From NCBI RefSeq assembly GCF_902712855.1, contig NZ_LR743508.1, forward strand, positions 310,001-374,000: 64,000 nucleotides of DNA, in the 5' to 3' direction. Origin of the DNA: Variovorax paradoxus (GTDB lineage Bacteria; Pseudomonadota; Gammaproteobacteria; Burkholderiales; Burkholderiaceae_C). Below are positions 56,422 through 64,000 of the stretch, piece after piece. The translations under genes and the position numbers were made by a program. The notes under the pieces are model-generated. The model ran no database searches. It was not told the DNA's origin and worked only from the letters and a program-made list of their open reading frames with translations. Each line of letters begins with the position of its first letter. Positions within the stretch are counted from its first letter, which is position 1.

Positions 56422-57864
56422 TCAGCCGCGCGCGGCCGGGCGCACCGAAGCCCACGGCGCCGCGCGCTCGAGCTGGGCGGACAGCGCCAGCACCTGGTCT
56501 TCGCGGCCGAAGTGCCCGATGAGCTGCGTGCCGATGGGCACGCCCTCGGCGGTGCGGTTCATCGGCAGCGTCGCTGCCGGCTGGCCGGAGGCGTTGATGA
56601 CGGCCAGGAAGGTGGCGTAGCGCGACACCTTGGTGCGGAAGTCCCAGAAGCCGCCGGTGAGCGCGAGTTCGCCGAGCATCACGGGCAGTTGCGTGAGCGT
56701 GGTGCTGATCGCGATGTCGCAGCCGCGCATGGCGGCCTCGAAGGCGCGGCCGATGGCATGGAAGCGCTGGATGGCTTCCACGTACTGGGTGGCGGCAATG
56801 CCCTTGCCCACCGCGTAGCCGTCGCGAATGACCTCTTCGATGTCGTCGGCCGCGAGCGCCCTGCCCCGCAGCTTCACGCGCGTGTCGACCGCCAGCACGA
56901 TGTTCGAGGCCAGCACGGTGCCGTGTGCGCGCACGAAGGCTTCGTAGTCGATGTCGGGCAGCGGCACCTCGACGATCTCGTGGCCCAGGTCGCGGCACAG
57001 CGCCACGGTGCGGTCGACGGCCGCCAGGCATTCGGGCGCGATGGCGATGCCGTTCCACGCCTGTCGCCACACGCCGATGCGCAGCGGACGCTCGGGCGCG
57101 CGGCCGATCAGCTCCAGATAGCTGCCGGCCTTGGGCGGCGCGCCGTAGGGCGCACCCGGCTCGTAGCCGCTGATGGCGTCCATGGCGGCAGCGGTGTCGC
57201 GCACCGTGCGCGTCAATACGCCGTCGACGGCCATGCCACCCCAGCCCTCGTTGCGGAAGGGGCCCATAGGCACGCGGCCGCGCGAGGGCTTCAGGCCGTA
57301 CACCCCGCAGCAGGCGGCCGGCAGGCGGATCGAGCCGCCGCCGTCGCTGCCGTGCGCCACCGGCACGATGCCCGCGGCCACGGCCACGGCCGCGCCGCCG
57401 CTCGAACCGCCGACCGAACGGCTGCGGTCCCACGGGTTGAAGGTGGGTCCGCCGTTGCGCACCGCCTCGGTCGAAGGACCCATGCAGAGCTCGGAGACGG
57501 TCGAGCGCGCGAAGGAAATCAGCCCGGCCTGCTCGAAGCGGCCGGTCAGCGTGGCGTCGACGGTGTAGGTGGTGTCGTCGAGCAGCCGCGAGCCGATGCT
57601 CGACGGAAAGCGCGTCGACGCGAGGCCCGAGTCCTTCAGCAGGAACGGAATGCCGCGGAACACGCCGCGCGGCTGCCAGTCGCGCGCCAGCGCCAGCGAT
57701 TCGTCGCAGCGCTCGTAGGTCAGGGCGTTGAGATCGGCGTTGCGGCGTGCGGCGTCGATGGCGCAGGCCATCAGCGCTTGCGACGTGGTTTCGCCATCGG
57801 CCAGCAACTGGGCCATGGCCACACCGTCGAGCTTGTCGTAATCGTTCGGCTCGATGCTGCTCAT
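56422..57864 (-). CDS. Amidase-signature hydrolase, NylA-like
   Basis: A 480-residue amidase-signature enzyme. The triad is Lys77 (FLLKDSG), Ser154 (RSVGGSSGG) and Ser178 (GSDGGGSIRLPA). Blocks FNPWDRSRSVGGSSGG, GVYGLKPSRGR and the C-terminal GREDQVLALSAQLE-type end resemble, from memory, 6-aminohexanoate cyclic-dimer hydrolase (NylA) as well as GatA-like amidases. No signal peptide. It is the promoter-proximal gene of the right operon, where the left operon instead has a NylB-like hydrolase. The ATG at 57864 is chosen; the frame extends to 57930 through the operator region. It hydrolyses an amide in the cytoplasm; the substrate is not proven. Confidence 0.88.
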   Translation of the reverse strand: MSSIEPNDYDKLDGVAMAQLLADGETTSQALMACAIDAARRNADLNALTYERCDESLALARDWQPRGVFRGIPFLLKDSGLASTRFPSSIGSRLLDDTTYTVDATLTGRFEQAGLISFARSTVSELCMGPSTEAVRNGGPTFNPWDRSRSVGGSSGGAAVAVAAGIVPVAHGSDGGGSIRLPAACCGVYGLKPSRGRVPMGPFRNEGWGGMAVDGVLTRTVRDTAAAMDAISGYEPGAPYGAPPKAGSYLELIGRAPERPLRIGVWRQAWNGIAIAPECLAAVDRTVALCRDLGHEIVEVPLPDIDYEAFVRAHGTVLASNIVLAVDTRVKLRGRALAADDIEEVIRDGYAVGKGIAATQYVEAIQRFHAIGRAFEAAMRGCDIAISTTLTQLPVMLGELALTGGFWDFRTKVSRYATFLAVINASGQPAATLPMNRTAEGVPIGTQLIGHFGREDQVLALSAQLERAAPWASVRPAARG

Positions 57865-57883
57865 GCTCGGCTCTCGTTGTTTG

Positions 57884-57914
57884 AGTATTGCATTGCGATC
57901 TTTAAATATTGCAT
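57884..57914 (-). promoter_or_regulatory. Two candidate IclR operators upstream of the amidase gene
   Basis: Read on the minus strand, ATGCAATACT (57884-57893) and ATGCAATATT (57905-57914) are repeated in the same orientation exactly 21 bp apart, two helical turns. The first is preceded by GCA, almost the same as in the iclR promoter (GCGATGCAATACT against GCAATGCAATACT). They lie 20-50 bp before the amidase ATG in an AT-rich island. This fits cooperative IclR binding over the promoter. Confidence 0.5.
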
Positions 57915-58135
57915 TCAGATATATTCCCATTTTTGTTCGGGCGGAGCAATGCGAACTTCATCAGTAGAAACCCGTCGTCGTGCGGCTTCATTCTGGTGCA
58001 TCATCCGCGATAAGTATCTTTTAGCGATACATGAAAATTGCCATTCGATTTATTTAAGCAAGCTTCGTGCGCAGATGCGCGCGAAGCACTTCTTCTTTTC
58101 CGCGGCACCGCCGCGACCTTTTCGGGACGATCGCC

Positions 58136-59353
58136 TTGAACCCCTCTTCCTCCTCCTCACTTCGCATACCCGGCACGCCATTCCTCCATGCCCCCGGCCC
58201 GACGCGGCTTCCGGCCCAGGTGGTCAACGCCATGGGCATCCAGCCGCTCGAACTCGGCGACCCTGCGCTCGACACCCTCATCGCCGATTGCGAGAACGGC
58301 CTGCGGCGCGTGTTCGGCGCGCGGCATTCCGATGTCTTCATGTATGCGGCCAACGGCCATGGGGCCTGGGAGGCCACCGTGTGCAACCTGGTGGCGCCGG
58401 GCGGGTGCGTGGTGGTCGCCGGCAGCGGCACCTTCTCGGAAGCCTGGGCGCTGCATGCCGAAGGGCTGGGCGTGCGCGTGCTGCGCACCGCCTGCGAGGT
58501 GGGCCGCGCGGCCGACGCCGGCGCGGTGGAAGCGCTGCTGCGTGCCGACACCGCACACGAGATCGCCGCGGTGTTCGCGGTGCACACCGACACCGGCAGC
58601 GGCGTGACCAGCGACATGCAGGCCTTCCGCGACGCGATCGACGCCGCATCGCATCCCGCGCTGCTCGTGGTCGACGTGGTGGCCTCGCTGGCGGCGGCGC
58701 CGTTCGACATGGATGCATTGCGCGTGGACGTGGCCATCGGCGCTTCGCAGAAGGCGCTGATGGTGCCGCCGGGCCTGAGCTTCGTGGCCGTGAACGAGAA
58801 GGCCATGCGCGTCGCCGAAGCCAACACGACGCCGCGCGTCTACTGGGACTGGCTGCGCCGCAGGAGCGACCTGAGCTACCGCAAGTTCTGCGGCACGCCG
58901 CCGCAAAGCCTGCTGATGGGCCTGAAGGCGGCGCTCGACCTGGTGTTCGAAGAAGGGCTTGCGCAGGTCATCGCACGCCACCGCCGTCTTGCCGCTGCGG
59001 TGCAGGCCGCGGTGGAGGGCTGGAGCGAGCGCGGCGACGTGGCCTTCCATGTGCGCGATGCGAAGTCGCGCTCGGTCTCAGTCACCACCATCGCGGTGCG
59101 CGAAGGCATCGACCCCGAAGCGTTGCGCACGCTGGCGCGCGAGCGCTTCCAGGTGGGCATCGCGGGCGGTCTCGGCAACCTCGCGGGCCGGATCTTCCGC
59201 ATCGGCCACCTCGGCGACCTCAACGCGCCGATGGTGCTCGGCTGCCTGGCGGGCATGGAGGCTGCGATGAGCGCCAGCGGCATCGCCTACGGCCCTGGCG
59301 TGGAACGCGCGGTGCGCGTGCTCTCGGCGCCGGCCGGCGAGAACGTGCAATGA
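58136..59353 (+). CDS. Class V (AGAT-like) pyridoxal-phosphate aminotransferase
   Basis: A 405-residue fold-type I PLP enzyme related to alanine-glyoxylate/serine-pyruvate aminotransferase. The N-terminal block FLHAPGPTRLPAQVVNAMG and the PLP-lysine segment GASQKALMVPPGLSF are clear, with VVDVVASLAAAPFDM before it. The start is uncertain: a TTG at 58136 with GGGACGA before it gives a family-like N terminus, while a GTG at 58067 would add implausible sequence. It diverges from the amidase over an AT-rich region and overlaps the CoA-transferase gene by 4 bp. It may transfer the amino group of a product released by amide hydrolysis; this is inference. Confidence 0.85.
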   Translation: MNPSSSSSLRIPGTPFLHAPGPTRLPAQVVNAMGIQPLELGDPALDTLIADCENGLRRVFGARHSDVFMYAANGHGAWEATVCNLVAPGGCVVVAGSGTFSEAWALHAEGLGVRVLRTACEVGRAADAGAVEALLRADTAHEIAAVFAVHTDTGSGVTSDMQAFRDAIDAASHPALLVVDVVASLAAAPFDMDALRVDVAIGASQKALMVPPGLSFVAVNEKAMRVAEANTTPRVYWDWLRRRSDLSYRKFCGTPPQSLLMGLKAALDLVFEEGLAQVIARHRRLAAAVQAAVEGWSERGDVAFHVRDAKSRSVSVTTIAVREGIDPEALRTLARERFQVGIAGGLGNLAGRIFRIGHLGDLNAPMVLGCLAGMEAAMSASGIAYGPGVERAVRVLSAPAGENVQ

Positions 59354-60510
59354 GCGGCCCGCTGCAAGGCATCCGCGTGATCGACCTGACCTCGGTCGCG
59401 ATGGGTCCGTACGCCACGCAGATCATGGGCGACATGGGCGCCGACGTGATCAAGATCGAGCCGAAGGACGGCGACGTGTTCCGCCACGTCGCGCCGGCGC
59501 GGCACCCGGGCATGGGGGCGCCCTTCTTGAACCTCAACCGCAACAAGCGCAGCGTGGTGCTCGACCTGAAGTCGCCGGCCGACGCCGAGCGGCTGCGCGG
59601 CCTGGTGCGACATGCCGACGTGTTCGTGTCGAACGTGCGGCCGAAGTCGATGGCGCGCCTCGGCCTCGACGACGCCACGCTGCGTCCGCTCAACCCCCGC
59701 CTCGTCTATTGCGCAGCGGTCGGCTTCTCCGAAAAGGGCCGCTATGCGGGCCGGCCTGCGTTCGACGACATCATCCAGGCCATGAGCGGCCTCGCAGCCG
59801 TGCAGGCCCATCCGGACACCGGCCACCCCGCCTACGTGAACACCATCGTGGCCGACAAGACCGCAGGCCTCACGGTGGCCTATGCGGTGGCGATGGCGCT
59901 GTACGAGCGCGAGCGCTCGGGCCTCGGGCAGGCCATCGAGGTGCCGATGTTCGAGACTCTCGCCGCCTTCACCCTGGTCGAGCACCTCGCCGGCCACACG
60001 TTCGAGCCGCCCGAGGGACCGATGGGCTACGAACGCCTGCTCTCGAGCGCAAGGCGTCCCTACCGCACGCAGGACGGCTTCATCGCGCTGCTGCCCTACA
60101 CCACCGCGCAGTGGCAACGCTTCTTCCGGCTCGCGGGCCGGCCCGAGGTGGCCGAAGACCCGCGATACATGGAACCGGCGCAACGCAGCCGCAACATCCA
60201 TGCGCTCTACGGCATGCTCGCCGACCTGGTGCGTCAGCGCACCACCGCGCAGTGGCTCGCCCTGCTGGCCGATGCCGACATCCCGCATTCCGAGGTGCTG
60301 TCGATGGAAGCCGTGGTGGCCGACCCGCACCTGCGAGAGAGCGGGCTGGTGCAGCCGCATGCGCATCCGACCGAAGGCGCGCTGCGGATGCTGGGCATAC
60401 CGACCGGCTTCTCGCGCACCCCCGGCAGCATCCGCGCGCCCGCGCCGGCGCTGGGACAGCACAGCCTCGACGACATCGCGAGGGAATGGGCGCAGGGCGA
60501 GCAAAGCTAG
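59350..60510 (+). CDS. CaiB/BaiF-type (class III) CoA-transferase
   Basis: A 386-residue family III CoA-transferase. Blocks are GIRVIDLTSVAMGPYATQIM, GADVIKIEPKDGD, FLNLNRNKRSVVLDLK and the catalytic Asp region GRPAFDDIIQAMSGLA. Such enzymes move CoA between organic acids. It is translationally coupled to the aminotransferase, so the pair could deaminate an amino acid and then activate the resulting acid. The 3' end overlaps the convergent oxidoreductase gene by 4 bp. Confidence 0.92.
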   Translation: MSGPLQGIRVIDLTSVAMGPYATQIMGDMGADVIKIEPKDGDVFRHVAPARHPGMGAPFLNLNRNKRSVVLDLKSPADAERLRGLVRHADVFVSNVRPKSMARLGLDDATLRPLNPRLVYCAAVGFSEKGRYAGRPAFDDIIQAMSGLAAVQAHPDTGHPAYVNTIVADKTAGLTVAYAVAMALYERERSGLGQAIEVPMFETLAAFTLVEHLAGHTFEPPEGPMGYERLLSSARRPYRTQDGFIALLPYTTAQWQRFFRLAGRPEVAEDPRYMEPAQRSRNIHALYGMLADLVRQRTTAQWLALLADADIPHSEVLSMEAVVADPHLRESGLVQPHAHPTEGALRMLGIPTGFSRTPGSIRAPAPALGQHSLDDIAREWAQGEQS

Positions 60511-62573
60511 AGCGCCAGCTGCAGCGGCCCCTGGGCCGGCATCGCGCAGCAGATCAGCGCCTCGCCGGCCTCCACCGTGAACGACGGCTTCGTCGCATAG
60601 GTCACCTCGCCCTCGAGCACACGCGTCCTGCAGCTGCCGCAACTTCCGCCCCGGCAGCCGAACGAAGGCGACAGGCCGCGCGCCTCCGCCACCTCGAGCA
60701 GCGAGCCGTCGCCGGGGTTCCAGCGCCCTTCCTTGCCCGACTCGGTGAACACGACGCGCACCGACTCGGTCGCCACGGGCGCCAGCGCGACCTCTGCGGC
60801 CTCACCGGTACCGGCACCGGCCGAACGCTGGAGCGACGAAGGGCCGAAGGCCTCGGCATGGATGCGCCCGTCGGCAACGTTCAGTTCGCGCAGGCCATCG
60901 TAGGTCGCCTGCATGAAAGCCTGAGGACCGCAGAGATAGAAATCGTGGTCGCCGAACGGCAGCGTGGCCTTGAGCAGCTCGATGTCGATGCGGCCTTCCT
61001 TGTCGTAGTCGCGGCCGATCTCCGCCGTGCCGGGCTGGCTGAGCGTGCGCACCCACCGCACGCCGCCGTTGCCGGCCTCGACCAGCGAGGCGATCTCCTT
61101 GTCGAACGGGCGCTCCGCGAGGGTGCGCGCCGACTGGAACAGCCAGATCGGCCGCAAGATCCGTGTGCGCTTTCCCTCATGCACCAGGTGACGCAGCATG
61201 GCCAGCATCGGCGTGATGCCGATGCCCGCGGCAAGCAGCACCACCGGCCGACGCTGCGAGGCGTCCACCGTGAAGCTGCCGGCCGGTGCCCGCACCTCGA
61301 GCATGTCTCCCTCGGCCAGGGTGTGCAGGTGCTGCGAGGCCTTGCCGTCCTTCTTCACGCTGATGCGGTACTCGCCGTCCGACGGTGCCAGCGACAGCGT
61401 GTAGGTGCGGGTCAGCGCCTCCACGCTGTCGGGCAGCGTCATGCGGACCGGCAGGTGCTGGCCCGCGAGCGGCGGAATCGTCGCGACGCCGTCGTCGGGC
61501 GACAGGTAGAGCGAGCGCACCGAACTGCTCTCTTCCACCGTGCGCGTCACCCGGAAAGGCCGCCAGCGCTGTGCCAGCGCCTTCGCCGCGAGGCGCCGTT
61601 CGGCGTCGTCCCAGCTGCCGGTCATGAGCAGGTTGGGCGCCCAGCCGTCGGGCGTCATGCGCCAGCGCAGCGGCAGCCCGTCGGGGCGATGCACCACGCG
61701 GCGCGGCTTGAATGTCCACAGCCGCTCCGCGCCTTCGAAGGCCGCGATCTCCGGCGAATCGAGGATGACCTTCGCCTCGCCGGTCATCTGCAGCATGTCG
61801 CCCGTCTCCGAGTCGATGAACAGCATGCCCGCCTTCGGGTTGAGCAGGAAATTGCCCAGCGTCATGAAGAACAGGTTGCCCGAGAAATCGGGAATGGTCA
61901 GCACGCCGTCGCTGCCGATGCGCACGAAGCCCGGCTTGCCGCCGCGGTGCGACACGTCGACCTGCCGCGTGCCGTCCTCGCCATCCACGTACGACGCCAC
62001 ATAGAAGGTGTCGGCCCGCTCGATCAGTTCGCGTGCCCGCGCGTCGAGCGCATCGAGCTCGATCGCAGGCACGCTCGAAGGCAGGGCCGGTTCGCGTGCG
62101 AACGAGAAGTTCCGGTTCTGGATGTAGCGCGGGCAGTTGCCGAAGCTCTGCACCACGCCGATGTCGAACGCACCGTCGCCGCTGCGGCTCAGGTTGCCGT
62201 TCATCCGGTTGCGCCGGCGCGTCATCAGGTCGATGCCGAGCACGCCGATCGCGTCGCCGTCCTCCATGCCGCGCTCGGCCGGGTCGGCCGCATCGCGCGG
62301 CGTGCCGACGCTGAGCGTCGCCGGGTCGGGCGACTGCAGGAACCCCGGTTCGCCCGCGCGCACCGTGGCCCACGCATCGCCCTGCGGGTCGACCGCGCCG
62401 AGCACGATGAAGTGCAGCAGCGGGTAGAACGTGCGGTGCTGGTCGAGCAGGAACTTCCTGACGTACATGCGCCCCGGCTTGTCCATGACGCGCACCACGC
62501 CGATGCTTTCCTGGATGGCGAGCTCGCCGGCGTGCCAGGGCGAATCCGCGGTGTCGTTGGACAGGGTGTTCAT
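60507..62573 (-). CDS. Fusion of PNPOx-like, ferredoxin-reductase and 2Fe-2S ferredoxin domains
   Basis: A 688-residue redox protein. The N-terminal part (about 1-310) is a pyridoxamine-phosphate-oxidase-like split barrel (block FSGNLFFMTLGNFLLNPKAG). A ferredoxin-NADP-reductase module follows (about 330-580): flavin motif RTYTLSLAPSDGEYRISV and nucleotide motif LLAAGIGITPMLAML. The C-terminal plant-type 2Fe-2S ferredoxin has cysteines in SFGCRGGSCGSCRTR and ALICC. Electrons would pass from NAD(P)H through FAD and 2Fe-2S to the N-terminal domain or to an outside oxygenase. No oxygenase gene is adjacent. It is monocistronic or leads the GST gene's neighbour region. The substrate is unknown. 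Confidence 0.88.
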   Translation of the reverse strand: MNTLSNDTADSPWHAGELAIQESIGVVRVMDKPGRMYVRKFLLDQHRTFYPLLHFIVLGAVDPQGDAWATVRAGEPGFLQSPDPATLSVGTPRDAADPAERGMEDGDAIGVLGIDLMTRRRNRMNGNLSRSGDGAFDIGVVQSFGNCPRYIQNRNFSFAREPALPSSVPAIELDALDARARELIERADTFYVASYVDGEDGTRQVDVSHRGGKPGFVRIGSDGVLTIPDFSGNLFFMTLGNFLLNPKAGMLFIDSETGDMLQMTGEAKVILDSPEIAAFEGAERLWTFKPRRVVHRPDGLPLRWRMTPDGWAPNLLMTGSWDDAERRLAAKALAQRWRPFRVTRTVEESSSVRSLYLSPDDGVATIPPLAGQHLPVRMTLPDSVEALTRTYTLSLAPSDGEYRISVKKDGKASQHLHTLAEGDMLEVRAPAGSFTVDASQRRPVVLLAAGIGITPMLAMLRHLVHEGKRTRILRPIWLFQSARTLAERPFDKEIASLVEAGNGGVRWVRTLSQPGTAEIGRDYDKEGRIDIELLKATLPFGDHDFYLCGPQAFMQATYDGLRELNVADGRIHAEAFGPSSLQRSAGAGTGEAAEVALAPVATESVRVVFTESGKEGRWNPGDGSLLEVAEARGLSPSFGCRGGSCGSCRTRVLEGEVTYATKPSFTVEAGEALICCAMPAQGPLQLAL

Positions 62574-62629
62574 GGGGCTCTCGCGCGCAAGGGTTGTCGT
62601 TCATCGGCCCCTCGGGGCCGTGGATGCGG

Positions 62630-63241
62630 TCAGGCCGCCAGGCCGACCGGTGTCCTGCCGAACTCGACGAAGCCGGGCAGGGCCTCGATCCGTGCGAGCC
62701 AGGCGCGCACGTTCGGATAGGCCTGCAGGTCGACGTTGCCTTCGGGCGCGCGGGCGATGTAGCTGTACAGCGCCACGTCCGCCACGGTGGGCTTCTCGGC
62801 GACGATGAAGCTGCGGCCCGCGAGCTGCGCCTCGATCACCGCCAGGATCGCGTGCGCACGGCCGATGACTTCCTCCGGCCTGAAGCCGGCGCCGAACACG
62901 GTGATGAGCCGCGCGGCGGCAGGCCCGTAGGCGATCTGCCCGGCGGCCACGCTCAGCCACTTCTGCACCGCCGCCGAGGCGACCGGGTCCTGCGGCAGCC
63001 AGTCGTCCCGGCCCAGCTTCTTCGCGAGGTAGACGAGGATGGCGTTCGAGTCGGTCACGATGGTGCCGTCGTCGTCGAGCACCGGCACCTGCCCGAAGGG
63101 GTTCAGCGCGAGGAACTCGGGCTTCTTGTGCGCGCCGGCGGCGAGGTCGACCTCGACCAGGTCGTGCTTCACGCCGGCAAGGCTGAGGAACAGGCGTGCG
63201 CGGTGCGAGTGGCCGGAAAGAGGATGGTGGTAGAGCTTCAT
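62630..63241 (-). CDS. Glutathione S-transferase family protein
   Basis: A 203-residue GST. The thioredoxin-like N-terminal domain (YHHPLSGHSHRARLFLSLAG, NPFGQVPVLDDDG, DSNAILVYLAKKLG with the glutathione-binding Asp-Ser) is followed by an all-helical C-terminal domain with TVADVALYSYIA. It is divergent from the LysR gene and lies upstream of the redox fusion gene, 56 bp from its start. It may conjugate or detoxify electrophiles; the substrate is unknown. Confidence 0.9.
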   Translation of the reverse strand: MKLYHHPLSGHSHRARLFLSLAGVKHDLVEVDLAAGAHKKPEFLALNPFGQVPVLDDDGTIVTDSNAILVYLAKKLGRDDWLPQDPVASAAVQKWLSVAAGQIAYGPAAARLITVFGAGFRPEEVIGRAHAILAVIEAQLAGRSFIVAEKPTVADVALYSYIARAPEGNVDLQAYPNVRAWLARIEALPGFVEFGRTPVGLAA

Positions 63242-63420
63242 GAAAGATTCCTTGATGGTGTGCCGGACGGGTGATGCCCCGTCCGTGGAGCCGATGCTCC
63301 CTCGTATCGCCCGCCTCTAGAATCCCTGCCGGCTGCAAGTCACCATTCTCGAAACATCAACAAACACACCGGACCGGGCATGCAGGCGCCGCGGCCCGCA
63401 ACGGCGCAAGAGGCTCATCG

Positions 63421-64000
63421 ATGGATCGGATACAGGCCATGGCGGCATTCCTGGCGGTCGTCGAGACCGGCGGCTTCGCGTCCGCCGCGCGCCGGCTCAA
63501 CGTCTCGCCCTCGGTCGTCACGCGCGCCGTCGGCGAGCTCGAGGAACGCCTGGGCGTGCGCCTGCTCACGCGCACCACGCGCTTCGTCCGGGTCACCGAG
63601 GCGGGAACGACCTATGCGGACAACTGCCGCCGCATCCTGGCCGACATCGAGGAGGCTGAGGGCACGGCGGCGGGCGCGCATGCCGCGCCCAAGGGCCTGC
63701 TCACCGTGACCTCGTCGTCGAATTTCGGCCGCATGTACGTCGCGCCGATCGTGCGCCGCTACCTGGCGCAGTTCCCCAAGGTCGACGTCAACTGCTGGTT
63801 CATCGACCGCATGGTCAACCTCGTGGACGAAGGCGTGGACGTGGCGGTTCGGCTCGGCGAACTGCCCGACTCCTCACTGCAGGCGGTCCGGGTCGGTCGG
63901 GTGCGGCAAGTGCTGTGCGCGTCGCCGGACTACCTGCGGCAGCACGGCGCGCCGCAGCGCCCCGAGGATCTCTTGCAGCACGTCACCATCTTCGCCACCG
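63421..64000 (+). CDS. LysR-family transcriptional regulator, 3' end cut by window
   Basis: The first 193 residues of a LysR protein. The helix-turn-helix region is MDRIQAMAAFLAVVETGG, SAARRLNVSPSVVTRAVGEL and LGVRLLTRTTRFVRVTEAG. The effector domain begins KGLLTVTSSSNFGRMYVAP. The frame is open to the last base. It is divergent from the GST gene across 179 bp, so GST (and perhaps the redox fusion) is its likely target. Confidence 0.9.
   Translation, partial: MDRIQAMAAFLAVVETGGFASAARRLNVSPSVVTRAVGELEERLGVRLLTRTTRFVRVTEAGTTYADNCRRILADIEEAEGTAAGAHAAPKGLLTVTSSSNFGRMYVAPIVRRYLAQFPKVDVNCWFIDRMVNLVDEGVDVAVRLGELPDSSLQAVRVGRVRQVLCASPDYLRQHGAPQRPEDLLQHVTIFAT

Noticed and set aside
56401..59353. Plus-strand frame through the amidase gene into the aminotransferase and CoA-transferase region
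   Set aside because: The amidase on the opposite strand has intact catalytic motifs; the plus-strand product upstream of the CoA-transferase start is low-complexity and has no family match.

Overview
This is a GC-rich bacterial chromosome segment, packed with genes and with short intergenic gaps. Gene content points to Burkholderiales, most likely Comamonadaceae of the Variovorax/Acidovorax type: several solute-uptake operons (Liv-type and Dpp-type ABC systems, plus the remnant of a Bug/TctC tripartite-transporter receptor), many LysR/IclR/AraC/PucR regulators, a fused indolepyruvate:ferredoxin oxidoreductase, BKACE, CaiB/BaiF CoA-transferase and esterases. The genus is inferred from gene content only. 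I found no rRNA, tRNA, CRISPR array, prophage or intact insertion sequence.

Layout. 1-4.3 kb: 3' end of a hybrid histidine kinase, a small conserved protein, a PQQ-dependent aldose dehydrogenase, and a decayed TctC receptor pseudogene. 4.3-16.3 kb: a tannase/feruloyl-esterase-like lipoprotein, then a leftward operon (SDR, LivKHMGF, BKACE, SDR) with a divergent GAF/PucR-type regulator; this looks like uptake and cleavage of a beta-keto acid. 16.5-24.7 kb: carboxylesterase lipoprotein, a SUFU-domain protein and two unknown small proteins, and a secreted ExeM/NucH-like nuclease. 23.8-36.5 kb: LysR facing a 1187-residue indolepyruvate oxidoreductase, an M20 deacylase, GNAT, a 7TM sensor kinase, a small membrane protein, PoxB, DUF1810 and AraC.

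36.7-57.9 kb is the most striking part: two paralogous operons converge tail to tail on an IclR regulator. The left operon runs SBP-DppB-DppC-DppDF-(NylB-like serine hydrolase)-GhrA-like dehydrogenase-HSL-type alpha/beta hydrolase-PaiB-like protein-class II aldolase. The right operon has the same order, but its hydrolase is a NylA-like amidase at the promoter end. The enzyme genes are closely similar between copies, while the transporters are far more diverged. A short motif (TGCAATAY) occurs upstream of iclR, twice upstream of the amidase, and once upstream of the left operon, so IclR may control both. The inferred job is import and hydrolysis of amide- or ester-linked compounds, followed by hydroxy/keto-acid metabolism.

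57.9-64 kb: a class V aminotransferase and CaiB-type CoA-transferase pair divergent from the amidase, a PNPOx-like/FNR/ferredoxin fusion, a GST, and a divergent LysR gene cut by the window edge.
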